In this document: positions 30,643 to 38,516 of the stretch, in pieces
Layout: each line of letters starts with the position of its first letter
How positions within the stretch are numbered: position 1 is the stretch's first letter
From: Niastella sp.
Lineage (GTDB): Bacteria > Bacteroidota > Bacteroidia > Chitinophagales > Chitinophagaceae
Direction of reading: 5' to 3'
Length of the DNA stretch: 44,791 bases
Assembly: GCA_017744515.1 (NCBI GenBank)
Contig: JAGIBF010000067.1
Coordinates: 1-44,791 of the forward strand
The notes under the pieces: model-generated
What the model saw: only the letters and a program-made list of their open reading frames with translations
Databases searched by the model: none
Told to the model about the DNA's origin: nothing
Made by a program: the position numbers and the translations under genes

Positions 30643-32958
30643 TTACAATGGCTTTACTGTCCATTTGGTAATGTCGTGTTGTTCGAATGAACTGCTGGTA
30701 GAGGATGTGAGTCCAATATAATACTGACCGTTCAATCCCAAGAGTGCCGACAGATCGACTGTATACTGGAGGGCCAGGACGTCATCGAAGTATACGGTGA
30801 TCTTGTTGGTTATATACCTGATCTTCACTGTATGGAATGCTCCATCATTAAAATCGGGCAGGTCATCTTTTGTGGCTACGCGTGCCGTGTAGTGTGTACT
30901 GTTGGGCTCCGTTCCTTTCGTATGAATGGCCAAGTGGTTGCTGTTCTCTCCTCCGTCTGTTTGTGTATCGAACTCTATTGCGAGTGAATTGGGTACTCCC
31001 TGGTACCCCAGTTTACCTGCGCTGCCGGGGTATGCATTGCTGGTGAGGTTGGGCTTTTCTTTGGCTATCAGCAAGGTGATACCATCTGCTCCTCCATTGC
31101 CTACGGGTGGTATGCGGAATGTAAATTCTGTTTCGAATCCGGCGGTGAAGGGTTTGGTGTAAAAGGCCTGCCCGGACAGGTATACTTTGGCGCGCGTGAG
31201 TCGGATGAGATTGTCGGTGAGTGTGGCATCGCCCTGCAATTCTATGTCGTCCATGTTGAAGGGTGCTTCGTTTGCCTGGTAGTTTTTCATGGCCCATGCT
31301 GCCGCGGTGGCGAGGCTTTCATCGCTGGTAGCTGCCACGTCGAGGATGCAATTGCTGAGGGAAGGCTCGCCGTTGACGCCGGCGGCCTGGCATATGTTTC
31401 TGGCCCATTCTTTCTTTGCGGTTGTTATTTCCATGGGTGTTTGGGGAAATGCCGGTTTTGTGTAGCTGGCTGTATTTTTTCCGGGTGCGTAATAGAATAA
31501 TGATGTTGCCTGTTGTATGCGCCAGCTATCGGCAAAGGTGGGATACAGACTGGTGAAGGACAGTTGTACCGGCTGACCGTTGCGAAGTACGAGATCGTTG
31601 GCCGGATTGCCATCGTAATTACCCAACAGGCCAATCACTTTACCTGCCCTGACAGGAGCCAGTTGTACTGTGTAGTCGATGTGTGTGCCTTTGTAGCCGT
31701 TGTTCATGCGTACTTTTATGCGATCGTTTTGCTGGGTGGTGATGGTGAGTACCGGGTAGCCTTTTTCGGTGGTCAATGCAAGGCTGGCCCCGTTGTTCAG
31801 CGGAAGTGTTTGAAAATCGGGGGCGCGCAGTGTGTTGTTGATGTAGATATTTTGGGGACCAGCCGTTACGCATACAACATCGCTGCCTGTTTGTACAGCT
31901 ATGGCTGTATTGAAGGTGGCCTGTAAGGAAGGGATGATGCTTTCCTGACGCACCTGTATTTCGAAGTTGCCGGTGGCAGCTTTTACTGCAATGAATTCTC
32001 CATATCCCTGGAAGTCGTAGAAGTAGCCATCGGGTGTGTACAGGTGTGGATCTCCGTGACCTCCTCCTTCATCGAGGGGATCTTTAGGCTCTTCCTTGCA
32101 AGAACCGGCCACACTCTGTTGTACTCCGTAATTGATGGCTGCGGGCATGATGCTCATTGCAAAGCTTTCCATGTTCAAGCCGTTGGCAAAGGTTTCTGCA
32201 AATCCTGAGATGGCATTCAGGTTATCTGACGTACTGATACAGCCAAATGCGGGTTCGCCTTTCATGAGGTTGCCTATAGCATCTGCGGTGGCTTTGCAGT
32301 TCTGGTAGGTGTTGTAACCGGCCCAGAGGGTAGCTATCGGTCCGCCCATGGCAATGCCACCGACACCCATTGCACAGCCGAATCCTGCGGTGAGTATGTA
32401 GGTAGCTTCTGCACGCCAATTTGGTCCAAAGCTGTTGTTGCTACCTTTTGTGCCAAGGCGACGGGCTTCCTGAATGCCATCGAAGAGGCTTTGGGGCAGT
32501 TTGAGTCCTGATCCACGATATATTTCATTGCCGGATTTGGTATCTTTTACGACAATGGTACCTGTTTTGCCCACCGGATCGAGGTTGTGGTACCCGATGG
32601 TTTGCCCGGTAGATGTGGTGGTGCGCTGTGGCACGTAATCGGATGATACTTCATGGGCCAGCCATTCATCTGAACCGGGTTGTTTGACAATGATGACGCT
32701 GATGCTATCGAGCAAGCCTGTGGAGTCTTTGTGGCCAAAGGTGGCGTACTGATTGTTGGACATCGGATCGTTGATAAGCAGGCCGAGGCTATTGTCTGCA
32801 CTTACTACATCAGTAACATAGAATTTACCGGGGACTTCGGGTTCATCGGGTTTTTCGTTCAGGTCTTTTTTACAGCTCTGCATGCCCAGGCCAACGCCGA
32901 TCATCAAAAGGATGGGTAACAACAGCTTGCCAGCTGTGAGTCGTTCATTTGTGAACAT
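30643..32958 (-). CDS. Large surface lipoprotein with von Willebrand D and L-type lectin domains
   Basis: A 771-residue lipoprotein (LLLPILLMIGVGLGMQSC signal, then KKDLNEKPDEP). Residues about 45-170 are an unassigned beta domain; about 190-290 form a small, Gly- and Cys-containing region (GFGCAMGVGGIAMGG). At about 298-455 is a von Willebrand D domain: GGGHGDPHLYTPDGYFYDFQ, GYGEFIAVKA, NFEIQVRQE, then GLLGNYDGNPANDLVL. A linker with Cys pairs follows, and the last 180 residues form an L-type (legume-like) lectin domain: FTFRIPPVGNGGADGITLLI, LGYQGVPNSLAIEFDTQTDG, NSNHLAIH and TVKIRYITNKITVYFDDVL. The likely role is binding to glycans or other cells at the outer surface. No C-terminal type IX secretion signal is seen, so export to the surface is by the lipoprotein route (inferred). 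Confidence 0.85.
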   Translation of the reverse strand: MFTNERLTAGKLLLPILLMIGVGLGMQSCKKDLNEKPDEPEVPGKFYVTDVVSADNSLGLLINDPMSNNQYATFGHKDSTGLLDSISVIIVKQPGSDEWLAHEVSSDYVPQRTTTSTGQTIGYHNLDPVGKTGTIVVKDTKSGNEIYRGSGLKLPQSLFDGIQEARRLGTKGSNNSFGPNWRAEATYILTAGFGCAMGVGGIAMGGPIATLWAGYNTYQNCKATADAIGNLMKGEPAFGCISTSDNLNAISGFAETFANGLNMESFAMSIMPAAINYGVQQSVAGSCKEEPKDPLDEGGGHGDPHLYTPDGYFYDFQGYGEFIAVKAATGNFEIQVRQESIIPSLQATFNTAIAVQTGSDVVCVTAGPQNIYINNTLRAPDFQTLPLNNGASLALTTEKGYPVLTITTQQNDRIKVRMNNGYKGTHIDYTVQLAPVRAGKVIGLLGNYDGNPANDLVLRNGQPVQLSFTSLYPTFADSWRIQQATSLFYYAPGKNTASYTKPAFPQTPMEITTAKKEWARNICQAAGVNGEPSLSNCILDVAATSDESLATAAAWAMKNYQANEAPFNMDDIELQGDATLTDNLIRLTRAKVYLSGQAFYTKPFTAGFETEFTFRIPPVGNGGADGITLLIAKEKPNLTSNAYPGSAGKLGYQGVPNSLAIEFDTQTDGGENSNHLAIHTKGTEPNSTHYTARVATKDDLPDFNDGAFHTVKIRYITNKITVYFDDVLALQYTVDLSALLGLNGQYYIGLTSSTSSSFEQHDITKWTVKPL

Positions 32959-33113
32959 AGTTAAGGTGTTGAGATTTGTTCGGGTATCGATTGACGCCGC
33001 AAACCTATCCTCGTTGTGTAGCGGGAAAAAATGTTTATGGCTAAAGAGGCTTTAATAATAATGGAGGCATGTAAAATTCAAGCTCAGGCGTTGATAAAAG
33101 GGGGATAAAGTGC

Positions 33114-33143
33114 AAAACTGCCGGCAGAAGCCGGCAGTTTTTT
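33114..33143. terminator. Bidirectional terminator (AAAACTGCCGGC hairpin), copy 2
   Basis: Same 12-bp stem and AGAA loop as at 30047, followed by TTTTTT. It lies about 115 bp downstream of the minus-strand gene ending at 33258 and upstream of the lectin-VWD gene. Confidence 0.9.
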
Positions 33144-33257
33144 GTTGTACAACAAGCTCTAATCCAAGACCGTTAACCATTACAGTAGAGAAAAGCTACG
33201 TCTTCATCACTGCGTGAAAGAAATAGCTAAACTGTACAGTGCTATTCATCAGGAGCC

Positions 33258-33974
33258 TTAACGCTTATCACGAATACTACCGTCCTGGCTGGGTCGTTGC
33301 TCTATCCGGCCTTTGTCGTTGACATAAACGCCGGCTACTTCTGTGACATGTATGTATTGGTGTGCGTTTTGCAGGTTGACTAAATGGTTCCTTTGTTTTT
33401 CCGGTATCTCACACAACCGCTCCACTTCTACATCGATGATGCGCAGTCCATATACTTTTTCTCCCAGGACGTTGTATGCTGCAGCTCTTGCTGCCTGCAC
33501 GTGTTGTTGAGTTATTTCCGTCCAGGTATCGATGTAGACCTGCAGCCAGGACCTTTCTCTGTTGTTCGAAAAGTCAGGTGGTTCGAACCATAGCTTGAAG
33601 GGATCGATATCGAGGTGGGGAAAGTCTACTTCAAAAAAGAAGTCGATGGGCCTTGGTGGATCGAGGGCGAAGAAGGTCCATCCCGGGAGGGGAGGCGCTT
33701 TGGCTACAAGCATTTCGACTTTACGGAAATGCCTGGTTCTTCCGTAGGTAGTAAACACCACTTCTATTTCACCATCGCCTTCTTTATTGGGCCAATAGAT
33801 CTCTACGCGGATGGTTTGGCCATATGCCATAAGGTGCATGGTCATTTCGCGCAAGAGGTACAGGGCCTCTTTCTTTGAGGCGAACTGTGGTTTGCGGTAG
33901 TGTTGTGCATTGCGGCGGAACCATTCCCAAAATTGTTTGGGTTTGGAGAATCTGTTTGTTTGTGTTATTTCCAT
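33258..33974 (-). CDS. Uncharacterised 238-residue protein
   Basis: I do not recognise this protein. It is soluble, with no signal peptide or membrane segment, and rich in Trp, Phe and Pro (FWEWFRRNAQHY, PPLPGWTFFALDPPRPIDFF, DPFKLWFEPPDF). The first half (KKEALYLLREMTMHLMAYG, IRVEIYWPNKEGDGEIEVVF) looks alpha/beta; the latter half is helical and charged (RAAAYNVLGEKVYGLRIIDV). The C-terminus (YIHVTEVAGVYVNDKGRIEQ) is polar. Its start ATG (33974) lies 12 bp after the stop of a 70-residue putative DNA-binding protein gene on the same strand, so the two are likely co-transcribed and functionally linked. The frame opens six bases earlier at a TTG, but ATG is preferred. Confidence 0.65.
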   Translation of the reverse strand: MEITQTNRFSKPKQFWEWFRRNAQHYRKPQFASKKEALYLLREMTMHLMAYGQTIRVEIYWPNKEGDGEIEVVFTTYGRTRHFRKVEMLVAKAPPLPGWTFFALDPPRPIDFFFEVDFPHLDIDPFKLWFEPPDFSNNRERSWLQVYIDTWTEITQQHVQAARAAAYNVLGEKVYGLRIIDVEVERLCEIPEKQRNHLVNLQNAHQYIHVTEVAGVYVNDKGRIEQRPSQDGSIRDKR

Positions 33975-33986
33975 ATTCAAAGTTTT

Positions 33987-34199
33987 TTAAGGTTTATTCC
34001 AGCCCAATTTTTCCAATACAAATTCCAGTGGCAGCTTTGTGTATTCGAGGAATTCTTGCAGGATGATGGGCTGGTGTTTTTCTTTTGCGAAGTGTTTGCG
34101 CATACGTCTCATGATGTTTCTGGCGGTGCGGTCTTTGACCTCCAGTACTGTTTCTACATGATGGGTATTGATGATCCGGTTGTGGCGATTATTGCTCAT
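33987..34199 (-). CDS. Small putative DNA-binding (helix-turn-helix-like) protein
   Basis: A 70-residue basic protein. The segment NTHHVETVLEVKDRTARNIM can be read as helix-turn-recognition helix, followed by a basic stretch (RRMRKHFAKEKH) and a C-terminal helix (ILQEFLEYTKLPLEFVLEKL). Small proteins with the layout V..VL.V..RTAR..(I/M)..(I/M)R....K..H...EF are frequent in accessory regions of Bacteroidota and are treated as DNA-binding, though I know of no studied member. The ATG at 34199 is the natural start; the longer frame to 34244 adds residues coded by a T-rich tract. The 238-residue gene follows 12 bp later. Confidence 0.6.
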   Translation of the reverse strand: MSNNRHNRIINTHHVETVLEVKDRTARNIMRRMRKHFAKEKHQPIILQEFLEYTKLPLEFVLEKLGWNKP

Positions 34200-34219
34200 G
34201 GTAAGTTTTTTTTTTAAAG

Positions 34220-34402
34220 ATGATAAACTGGTTGTACAGGGCATGGGATGGCCACCCAGGCAGTTTTGAAAAGGAGGAACTGCGCACGGGTATGCGATGG
34301 CCTGGAACCGGGTATGTAGTTGACGGTAACTGCTACATGCCGGCTGTGCAGCGTGTGCTGTATGTATTCAGGGAATATGAAACTATTGCAGTGATGAAGT
34401 GA
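34220..34402 (+). CDS. Possible small protein divergent from the DNA-binding protein gene
   Basis: A 60-residue frame starting 20 bp from the opposite start codon. The sequence is balanced in composition (INWLYRAWDGHPGSFEKEEL, GMRWPGTGYVVDGNCYMPAV, RVLYVFREYETIAVMK), which would be unusual for a random frame, but there is no family match that I know of and no clear promoter. It may be a real accessory gene or the remains of a larger one. Confidence 0.3.
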   Translation: MINWLYRAWDGHPGSFEKEELRTGMRWPGTGYVVDGNCYMPAVQRVLYVFREYETIAVMK

Positions 34403-34543
34403 TGCGAAAGGATACGGTCAGGTTTAGTATTCTTAGTATTGCGTGATGCTTGTTGCTGCGTTTTACCAATGATGCTATCCAAAACTAAATGTTGTTTTTG
34501 AAATTTCCATGCGGGTTCTACTCATTTTTTGGGAAAATCTCTT

Positions 34544-35311
34544 TTAATCTTTTTTTAATGTTTTTGGTGTGACCAAGGTATGGGTCAATCGTACTATAGC
34601 CGGCCAATCGCTTCGTTGCAGGCTATTGCCGGGATTGTCCCTGCTGTACCATTCCACTCCTATCGCCAGCAAGTGGAGCTGCCCTTCTTCTTTTTTGACA
34701 TTCGTCATGAGGGGTTTTAGCTGTATAGTGCTATTACAACAGGGAATGATGGTGGTGCGCGCCTTCTGTGTGCTATAGGTAAGGTTGTTGATATCAATCG
34801 TCGCGCACAGGGTGTATATTCTGCAATGGGCTATGTCCGGCGGCGGATGGATAACGGATGCAGGGATGATGGCCGGGAAGGTGACGATGAACTGCTGTTG
34901 CTGCGGGACAACCTGTATGCCGGGCGTGACGCTGATTGCTGCGTGCCATGGGTTGGCGGGATCGCCTTCGAAGTTTTGCAACAATTCCCAGCCAGCTTCT
35001 GCCGGGTTGCCTGTGTATGCTTCGCCTGCCGTGCCTGTGTTGAATGCTTTCTTCACCAGGGTAATGAGGCGCGGTAGTGTTTTTTTGATGCCGCCTGTGC
35101 GGAAGAGTGCATCGTTGATGGTCTTCGCTACTTTAACGATTTGTGTAAATTTTCTGGCTTCGCGGCGTGTGTTGTGGAAGGCCGGATCGGTTTTGACGCG
35201 CTGTGCGGTGAGGCCGATGTGGCGGATCTGGTAGTAGCCATCTCGTGGATGGAGGGTGACGCCGGGTATGCAGCGTTTGGTGATGCGGGGAATCGCTTCT
35301 TTTTTCATCAT
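34544..35311 (-). CDS. Uncharacterised paralogue family protein, member B (divergent)
   Basis: A 255-residue soluble protein, the most divergent of three related genes here. Against member A it keeps DGYYQIRHIGLTAQRVKTDP (A: DGFMARKKGGVSAERIKNDP), the helical stretch REARKFTQIVKVAKTINDAL, the midpoint HCRIYTLCATIDINN (A: HYNIFAAVAAINFAS) and near the end LHLLAIGVEWYS (A: FPVFLVMGIEFMK). It is richer in Lys, Thr and Pro than A. There is no signal peptide, membrane segment or enzyme motif. It follows member A by 67 bp on the same strand. Function unknown; duplication followed by rapid change is evident. Confidence 0.7.
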   Translation of the reverse strand: MMKKEAIPRITKRCIPGVTLHPRDGYYQIRHIGLTAQRVKTDPAFHNTRREARKFTQIVKVAKTINDALFRTGGIKKTLPRLITLVKKAFNTGTAGEAYTGNPAEAGWELLQNFEGDPANPWHAAISVTPGIQVVPQQQQFIVTFPAIIPASVIHPPPDIAHCRIYTLCATIDINNLTYSTQKARTTIIPCCNSTIQLKPLMTNVKKEEGQLHLLAIGVEWYSRDNPGNSLQRSDWPAIVRLTHTLVTPKTLKKD

Positions 35312-35378
35312 GCATATTTTTGTTGGTGATTAAAAGGGAACCGGGCGCTTGTCCCGGTTCCGTGGGATGGTTGGAGGA

Positions 35379-36146
35379 TCAGATCTCCTCTGCGGGTGGT
35401 ATATCGACTGCCACGATCTGCAGGGCATTTTGTCCCTTACTTTGCTCGTATACTTTACCGTTCACAATCTTCATGAACTCAATGCCCATGACCAGGAATA
35501 CCGGAAAGGGGCTGTTGGGAGTGAAGGTGAGGGTTAAGGTATCGGCTGCAGTTTCCGTGTTATCGTATACCAGGTTGCCTGTGCTTTGCCGGTTGGTGAC
35601 GACCACATCGCTTGCGAAGTTGATGGCGGCCACTGCAGCAAAGATGTTGTAGTGGGTGGAGCCATCGGGCGCGGCGATGTCTTTTTCGGGGGTGTAGGCC
35701 GGCAAGGTGATCACCGCCTGACCCGTGGCGCGATTGACACTGATCGTTTGGCCCGGTTCAAAGACGCTGTCGAGCGACACTTTCGCATTGAAATCAAAAC
35801 CGAGCAGCGGGGAGGGGTTACCGTTCTCCACTTTGCGGTATCCGTAATCGCTTACCGTGTCGGTTTGCAATATGGCTATCATCGTTTTGGTGATGCGGCT
35901 GGAGATACGCGAGTCGGCAGCTTTGGCGATCTCGGTTTTCCAGGCTGAGCGAAAGAGATCACCCGCAACACCTCCTATGCCAAACTCCTGGCCATTGAGG
36001 CGTGTGAGCCTGAACTTGGGATCGTTTTTGATCCTTTCGGCGCTGACGCCTCCTTTTTTACGGGCCATGAATCCATCTTCGGAGGTGTAGAAGGTGAGGT
36101 CCTCCATGGTGCCTTTGAACTTGATGAGGCCGATTTGTTTTGCCAT
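35379..36146 (-). CDS. Uncharacterised paralogue family protein, member A (canonical)
   Basis: A 255-residue soluble protein. The N-terminus MAKQIGLIKFKGTMEDLTFY followed by a DGF.ARKKGGV..ERIKNDP..R.TR..G.EFG pattern is one I recall as common in Bacteroidota proteins annotated only as hypothetical. The middle contains beta-rich stretches (SVNRATGQAVITLPAYTPEK, THYNIFAAVAAINFASDVVV) and the end a hydrophobic strand plus acidic tail (FPVFLVMGIEFMKIVNGKVY, IVAVDIPPAEEI). The layout suggests an N-terminal helical and a C-terminal beta-sandwich part. It heads a two-gene minus-strand unit with member B and is divergent from member C. No function is known to me. Confidence 0.75.
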   Translation of the reverse strand: MAKQIGLIKFKGTMEDLTFYTSEDGFMARKKGGVSAERIKNDPKFRLTRLNGQEFGIGGVAGDLFRSAWKTEIAKAADSRISSRITKTMIAILQTDTVSDYGYRKVENGNPSPLLGFDFNAKVSLDSVFEPGQTISVNRATGQAVITLPAYTPEKDIAAPDGSTHYNIFAAVAAINFASDVVVTNRQSTGNLVYDNTETAADTLTLTFTPNSPFPVFLVMGIEFMKIVNGKVYEQSKGQNALQIVAVDIPPAEEI

Positions 36147-36302
36147 TGTTTTTGTTTTTATAGGTTTCGAATCGTAATTGCTGCCGTTGCCCGCGGTGCA
36201 ACGGCTATGAACATGCTTTTGCTTTCGAGGCAGGGGCGCCAGCTACCCTGCTTATTTTGGCATAAGCTGCTGTTTTTTGTGTAGTACGCTATTTATCCGC
36301 TC

Positions 36303-36357
36303 TATCCCAGGCGTATCCCGGGAGTATCCCGGGAGCATCCCCGCACTATCCTGCCTT
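36303..36357. repeat. 11-bp periodic array (TATCCCGGGAG-like), five units
   Basis: Units begin at 36303, 36314, 36325, 36336 and 36347, with TATCCCAGGCG, TATCCCGGGAG twice, CATCCCCGCAC and TATCCTGCCTT. A partial unit (TATCCGCTC) precedes them. The period equals about one helical turn, and the array lies in the 518-bp gap between members A and C, which are transcribed away from each other. Confidence 0.65.
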
Positions 36358-36579
36358 TGTGTTGTTGTCCGATCCGGGATTTGCTTTTTATCATCCGTTG
36401 TTTTATTGTCTCGTCACTTTTCTTTTTTGCTTCGCTGTTGTTCTTCCGTACAAACATACAGCTGCTGTTTACCGGTTTCCAAATGTTGGTGACCGTTATT
36501 GGTTGTATTATCCGAAATGCCCGACATGTCCGGACAATACGGACACTTCGGTCATTATGGCTTTTTCCGGACCCGGAGA

Positions 36580-36612
36580 TTTGGAAATGGGCTGGCGGGT
36601 GTTGTACGTTTG
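36580..36612 (+). promoter_or_regulatory. Bacteroidota-type promoter (TTTG ... TACGTTTG) for member C
   Basis: TTTG at 36580-36583 and TACGTTTG at 36605-36612, with 21 bp between, match the -33 TTTG / -7 TAnnTTTG pattern closely. The -7 box is 53 bp before the ATG of member C at 36665. Confidence 0.65.
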
Positions 36613-36664
36613 TATCGAAGCGTTGTCAACGCTCCACTTTTTTATCACTACAAATAATCCGTCT

Positions 36665-37342
36665 ATGAAAATCCTTGCTGAACCTTTCTCTCCGTATTCG
36701 CCCCGCGTAGCGGAGAATGCTTTAGAATTTGGCCGTGCGGCTGCCGGTTCGCGGTTGTTGTATGCTGCTTTTGGTCAACTGTTGCGTAACCGCCGTGATC
36801 CTGAGCTGGCCGGTCGCCTGCATAAGCGTATGCTGCGCGTGATCCAATCGGACCCCTATAATGGTCGTGGTGAACGGCAGGCTTCATGCGGGGATATAAC
36901 GCTGCTGGAACGTTTTGATTTTTTCAACCGGAAGCCTTTGCACCGTGTGCTATATGCGCCTTTTCAAGCTTCTATCGATAGACGTAACGGACAATGCCGG
37001 GTGGTGTCTCCTCCTTTCGATGCGCGGTTTTGCCTGGGCTACCGGTTTCGTTATACGCATGTGTCGTTTGTAGCCTGCGCAGCTGTGCTGGATTTCGAGC
37101 GGGATCATTTCACCTGTGATGTGGTGCGGAGTGACTACCAGGATATACGCCAACCCATACAGCTTTCTTTGCAAGCGAAGATCCCTGTTCAAACTCATCT
37201 GCCCGTGGTTTTTGTGATGGGTGTGGAGCTTTTGCAGGCTGTGAACGGGCGGTATTATTGTATGGGTGCGGATGGTCCGCTGTCGCTGCAGGTGGTGCAA
37301 TGTGCTGCTGGTGCGCTTGCCGGTTGTTCTGTTGCTGCGTAG
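36665..37342 (+). CDS. Uncharacterised paralogue family protein, member C (N-terminally shortened)
   Basis: A 225-residue soluble protein related to member A but lacking its first 40 or so residues. Shared stretches are NALEFGRAAAGSRLLYAAFG (A: NGQEFGIGGVAGDLFRSAWK), RLHKRMLRVIQSDPYNGRGE (A: RITKTMIAILQTDTVSDYGY), FDFFNRKPLHRVLYAPF (A: FDFNAKVSLDSVF), and LPVVFVMGVELLQAVNGRYY (A: FPVFLVMGIEFMKIVNGKVY). It is rich in Arg and Cys, unlike A. The ATG at 36665 follows a good promoter; a frame further upstream to 36359 codes for unlike, hydrophobic sequence and is not used. It is followed after 265 bp by the holin-like gene. Confidence 0.7.
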   Translation: MKILAEPFSPYSPRVAENALEFGRAAAGSRLLYAAFGQLLRNRRDPELAGRLHKRMLRVIQSDPYNGRGERQASCGDITLLERFDFFNRKPLHRVLYAPFQASIDRRNGQCRVVSPPFDARFCLGYRFRYTHVSFVACAAVLDFERDHFTCDVVRSDYQDIRQPIQLSLQAKIPVQTHLPVVFVMGVELLQAVNGRYYCMGADGPLSLQVVQCAAGALAGCSVAA

Positions 37343-37607
37343 TTGTATCGGGCAGATGCGGCCGCTCTGCCTGATGGATCTATATGTGTCGCGACTCTAC
37401 TGTCCTTCTTCTTCGTTCTTAGCTGCAGCGGGCGAAAGGATGTGGCAGTGCTGTGATCAGCTTCCTTTACTTTTCTCCCCGCATGTTTTATGGGCGTGGT
37501 GATCGCCAGCCACCTGCCACACGGGCGTCTGTCCGAGGGACTGGGGAGGGTATGGGCTGTTGTGTTACAGCTCGCGTATTTATTCCTTCATTTTTAAAAT
37601 CCGTTCT
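37343..37607. other. Short gap without a recognised gene
   Basis: 265 bp after member C and before the small membrane protein gene. I see no repeat or strong hairpin; a weak frame (37266-37502) continues from the C gene region in another phase and is taken as a shadow. Confidence 0.4.
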
Positions 37608-37823
37608 ATGAGTATTCAAGAAAGAATGCAAAGCCCTACCCCGCCCTTCTTTGCGAAGTTGCGTAACTGGAGCCTTATCCTGGCGGCCGTTGCCGGCGCC
37701 GTTCTTACTACCCCGGTAGCTTTGCCGGCTATCGTGGTGAAGGTTGCCGGCTATGTGGCTGTGGCGGCTGGCGTGGCCAGCGCCGTGAGCCAGGCGGTGA
37801 CGGAACCTAGCCAGGAAGGATAG
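37608..37823 (+). CDS. Small holin-like membrane protein
   Basis: A 71-residue protein with a polar start (MSIQERMQSPTPPFFAKLRN) and two hydrophobic segments, WSLILAAVAGAVLTTPVALP and IVVKVAGYVAVAAGVASAVS, ending in an acidic tail (EPSQEG). The PTPxFFxKLRN start with two Ala/Val-rich helices is a pattern I recall from small proteins in accessory regions of Bacteroidota, often next to members of the A/B/C family. Holins have this topology, but so do other small membrane proteins, so the label is only descriptive. A terminator follows at 37974. Confidence 0.65.
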   Translation: MSIQERMQSPTPPFFAKLRNWSLILAAVAGAVLTTPVALPAIVVKVAGYVAVAAGVASAVSQAVTEPSQEG

Positions 37824-37973
37824 CTCCCGTTTTAATTCCGATCCCTTGAAAACCGCCCTTCGTACGTGTAACAGCGTGCGGGGGGATTTGAATCGCGGAT
37901 GGAGGGATTGGAGGGGATTGCGCGGATTAAATGTTTTTTCGTCCCCGTACTTTAGCCATGGGATTAAAACCGG

Positions 37974-38003
37974 GCCCGGATTTCTATCCGGGCTCTATTT
38001 TTT
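37974..38003 (+). terminator. Intrinsic terminator
   Basis: Perfect 8-bp stem GCCCGGAT (37974-37981) and ATCCGGGC (37986-37993), loop TTCT, then CTCTATTTTTT. It would end transcription from the holin-like gene 150 bp upstream. Confidence 0.85.
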
Positions 38004-38075
38004 GCTTCCTGCTATTTCATGTGTGACGATGTCGTTAATCAGGCTCAGATTATAATAGCAAACGGGAAAACTTTA

Positions 38076-38516
38076 TCAAAATAGCTCTAAGGCTTTTGAC
38101 TTGATGCTGACGATCTCATACTCTATTCTAACCCCTCTTTGTTCATCGGCCACTCTGTTTTCAATTACTTTGTAGGGATCGATCAGGTAAAAGTCTACAT
38201 ATTTTTCTTTCCATGTGTCGCCGGAGGGTTTCAGGTAGGACACTTTTACAACTACTTTGTCGATGGGGTATTCGGTCTTGTTGTGGACACTGATGCTTAA
38301 TCCATAAATGCCTCCCAAGTTGCTGTATTGGTAGGAGCTTCTTTCTGCACGGACGTAGCTTGTAATGTTACGTCTTATTTCGGCAATATGTTCTTTCTCC
38401 AGCCGCTCTCTTTCTTTGAATGCTTCCTCTTTTTCATGAGCCTTCCATCCCTGGAAAGCGATCAGTATGACTGCTATTACTGCTACCAGTATAAGCAATT
38501 GCTTAATGGATTTCAT
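38076..38516 (-). CDS. Uncharacterised membrane-anchored protein
   Basis: A 146-residue protein with one N-terminal membrane segment (LLILVAVIAVILIAFQGW), then a charged helix (EKEEAFKERERLEKEHIAEI) and a beta-rich C-terminal domain (GIYGLSISVHNKTEYPIDKV, VVKVSYLKPSGDTWKEKYVD, GVRIEYEIVSIKSKALELF). The SVHNKTEYPIDKVVVKVSYL portion resembles domains of the FxLYD kind that bind outside the cell, but this is only a likeness. The ATG at 38516 precedes the membrane segment; a longer frame to 38624 has no supporting features. It stands alone, convergent with the holin-like gene. Confidence 0.65.
   Translation of the reverse strand: MKSIKQLLILVAVIAVILIAFQGWKAHEKEEAFKERERLEKEHIAEIRRNITSYVRAERSSYQYSNLGGIYGLSISVHNKTEYPIDKVVVKVSYLKPSGDTWKEKYVDFYLIDPYKVIENRVADEQRGVRIEYEIVSIKSKALELF

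Noticed and set aside
36359..36664. N-terminal extension of paralogue C
   Set aside because: The extra 102 residues are hydrophobic and Cys-rich, unlike the family, and contain the promoter at 36580-36612.
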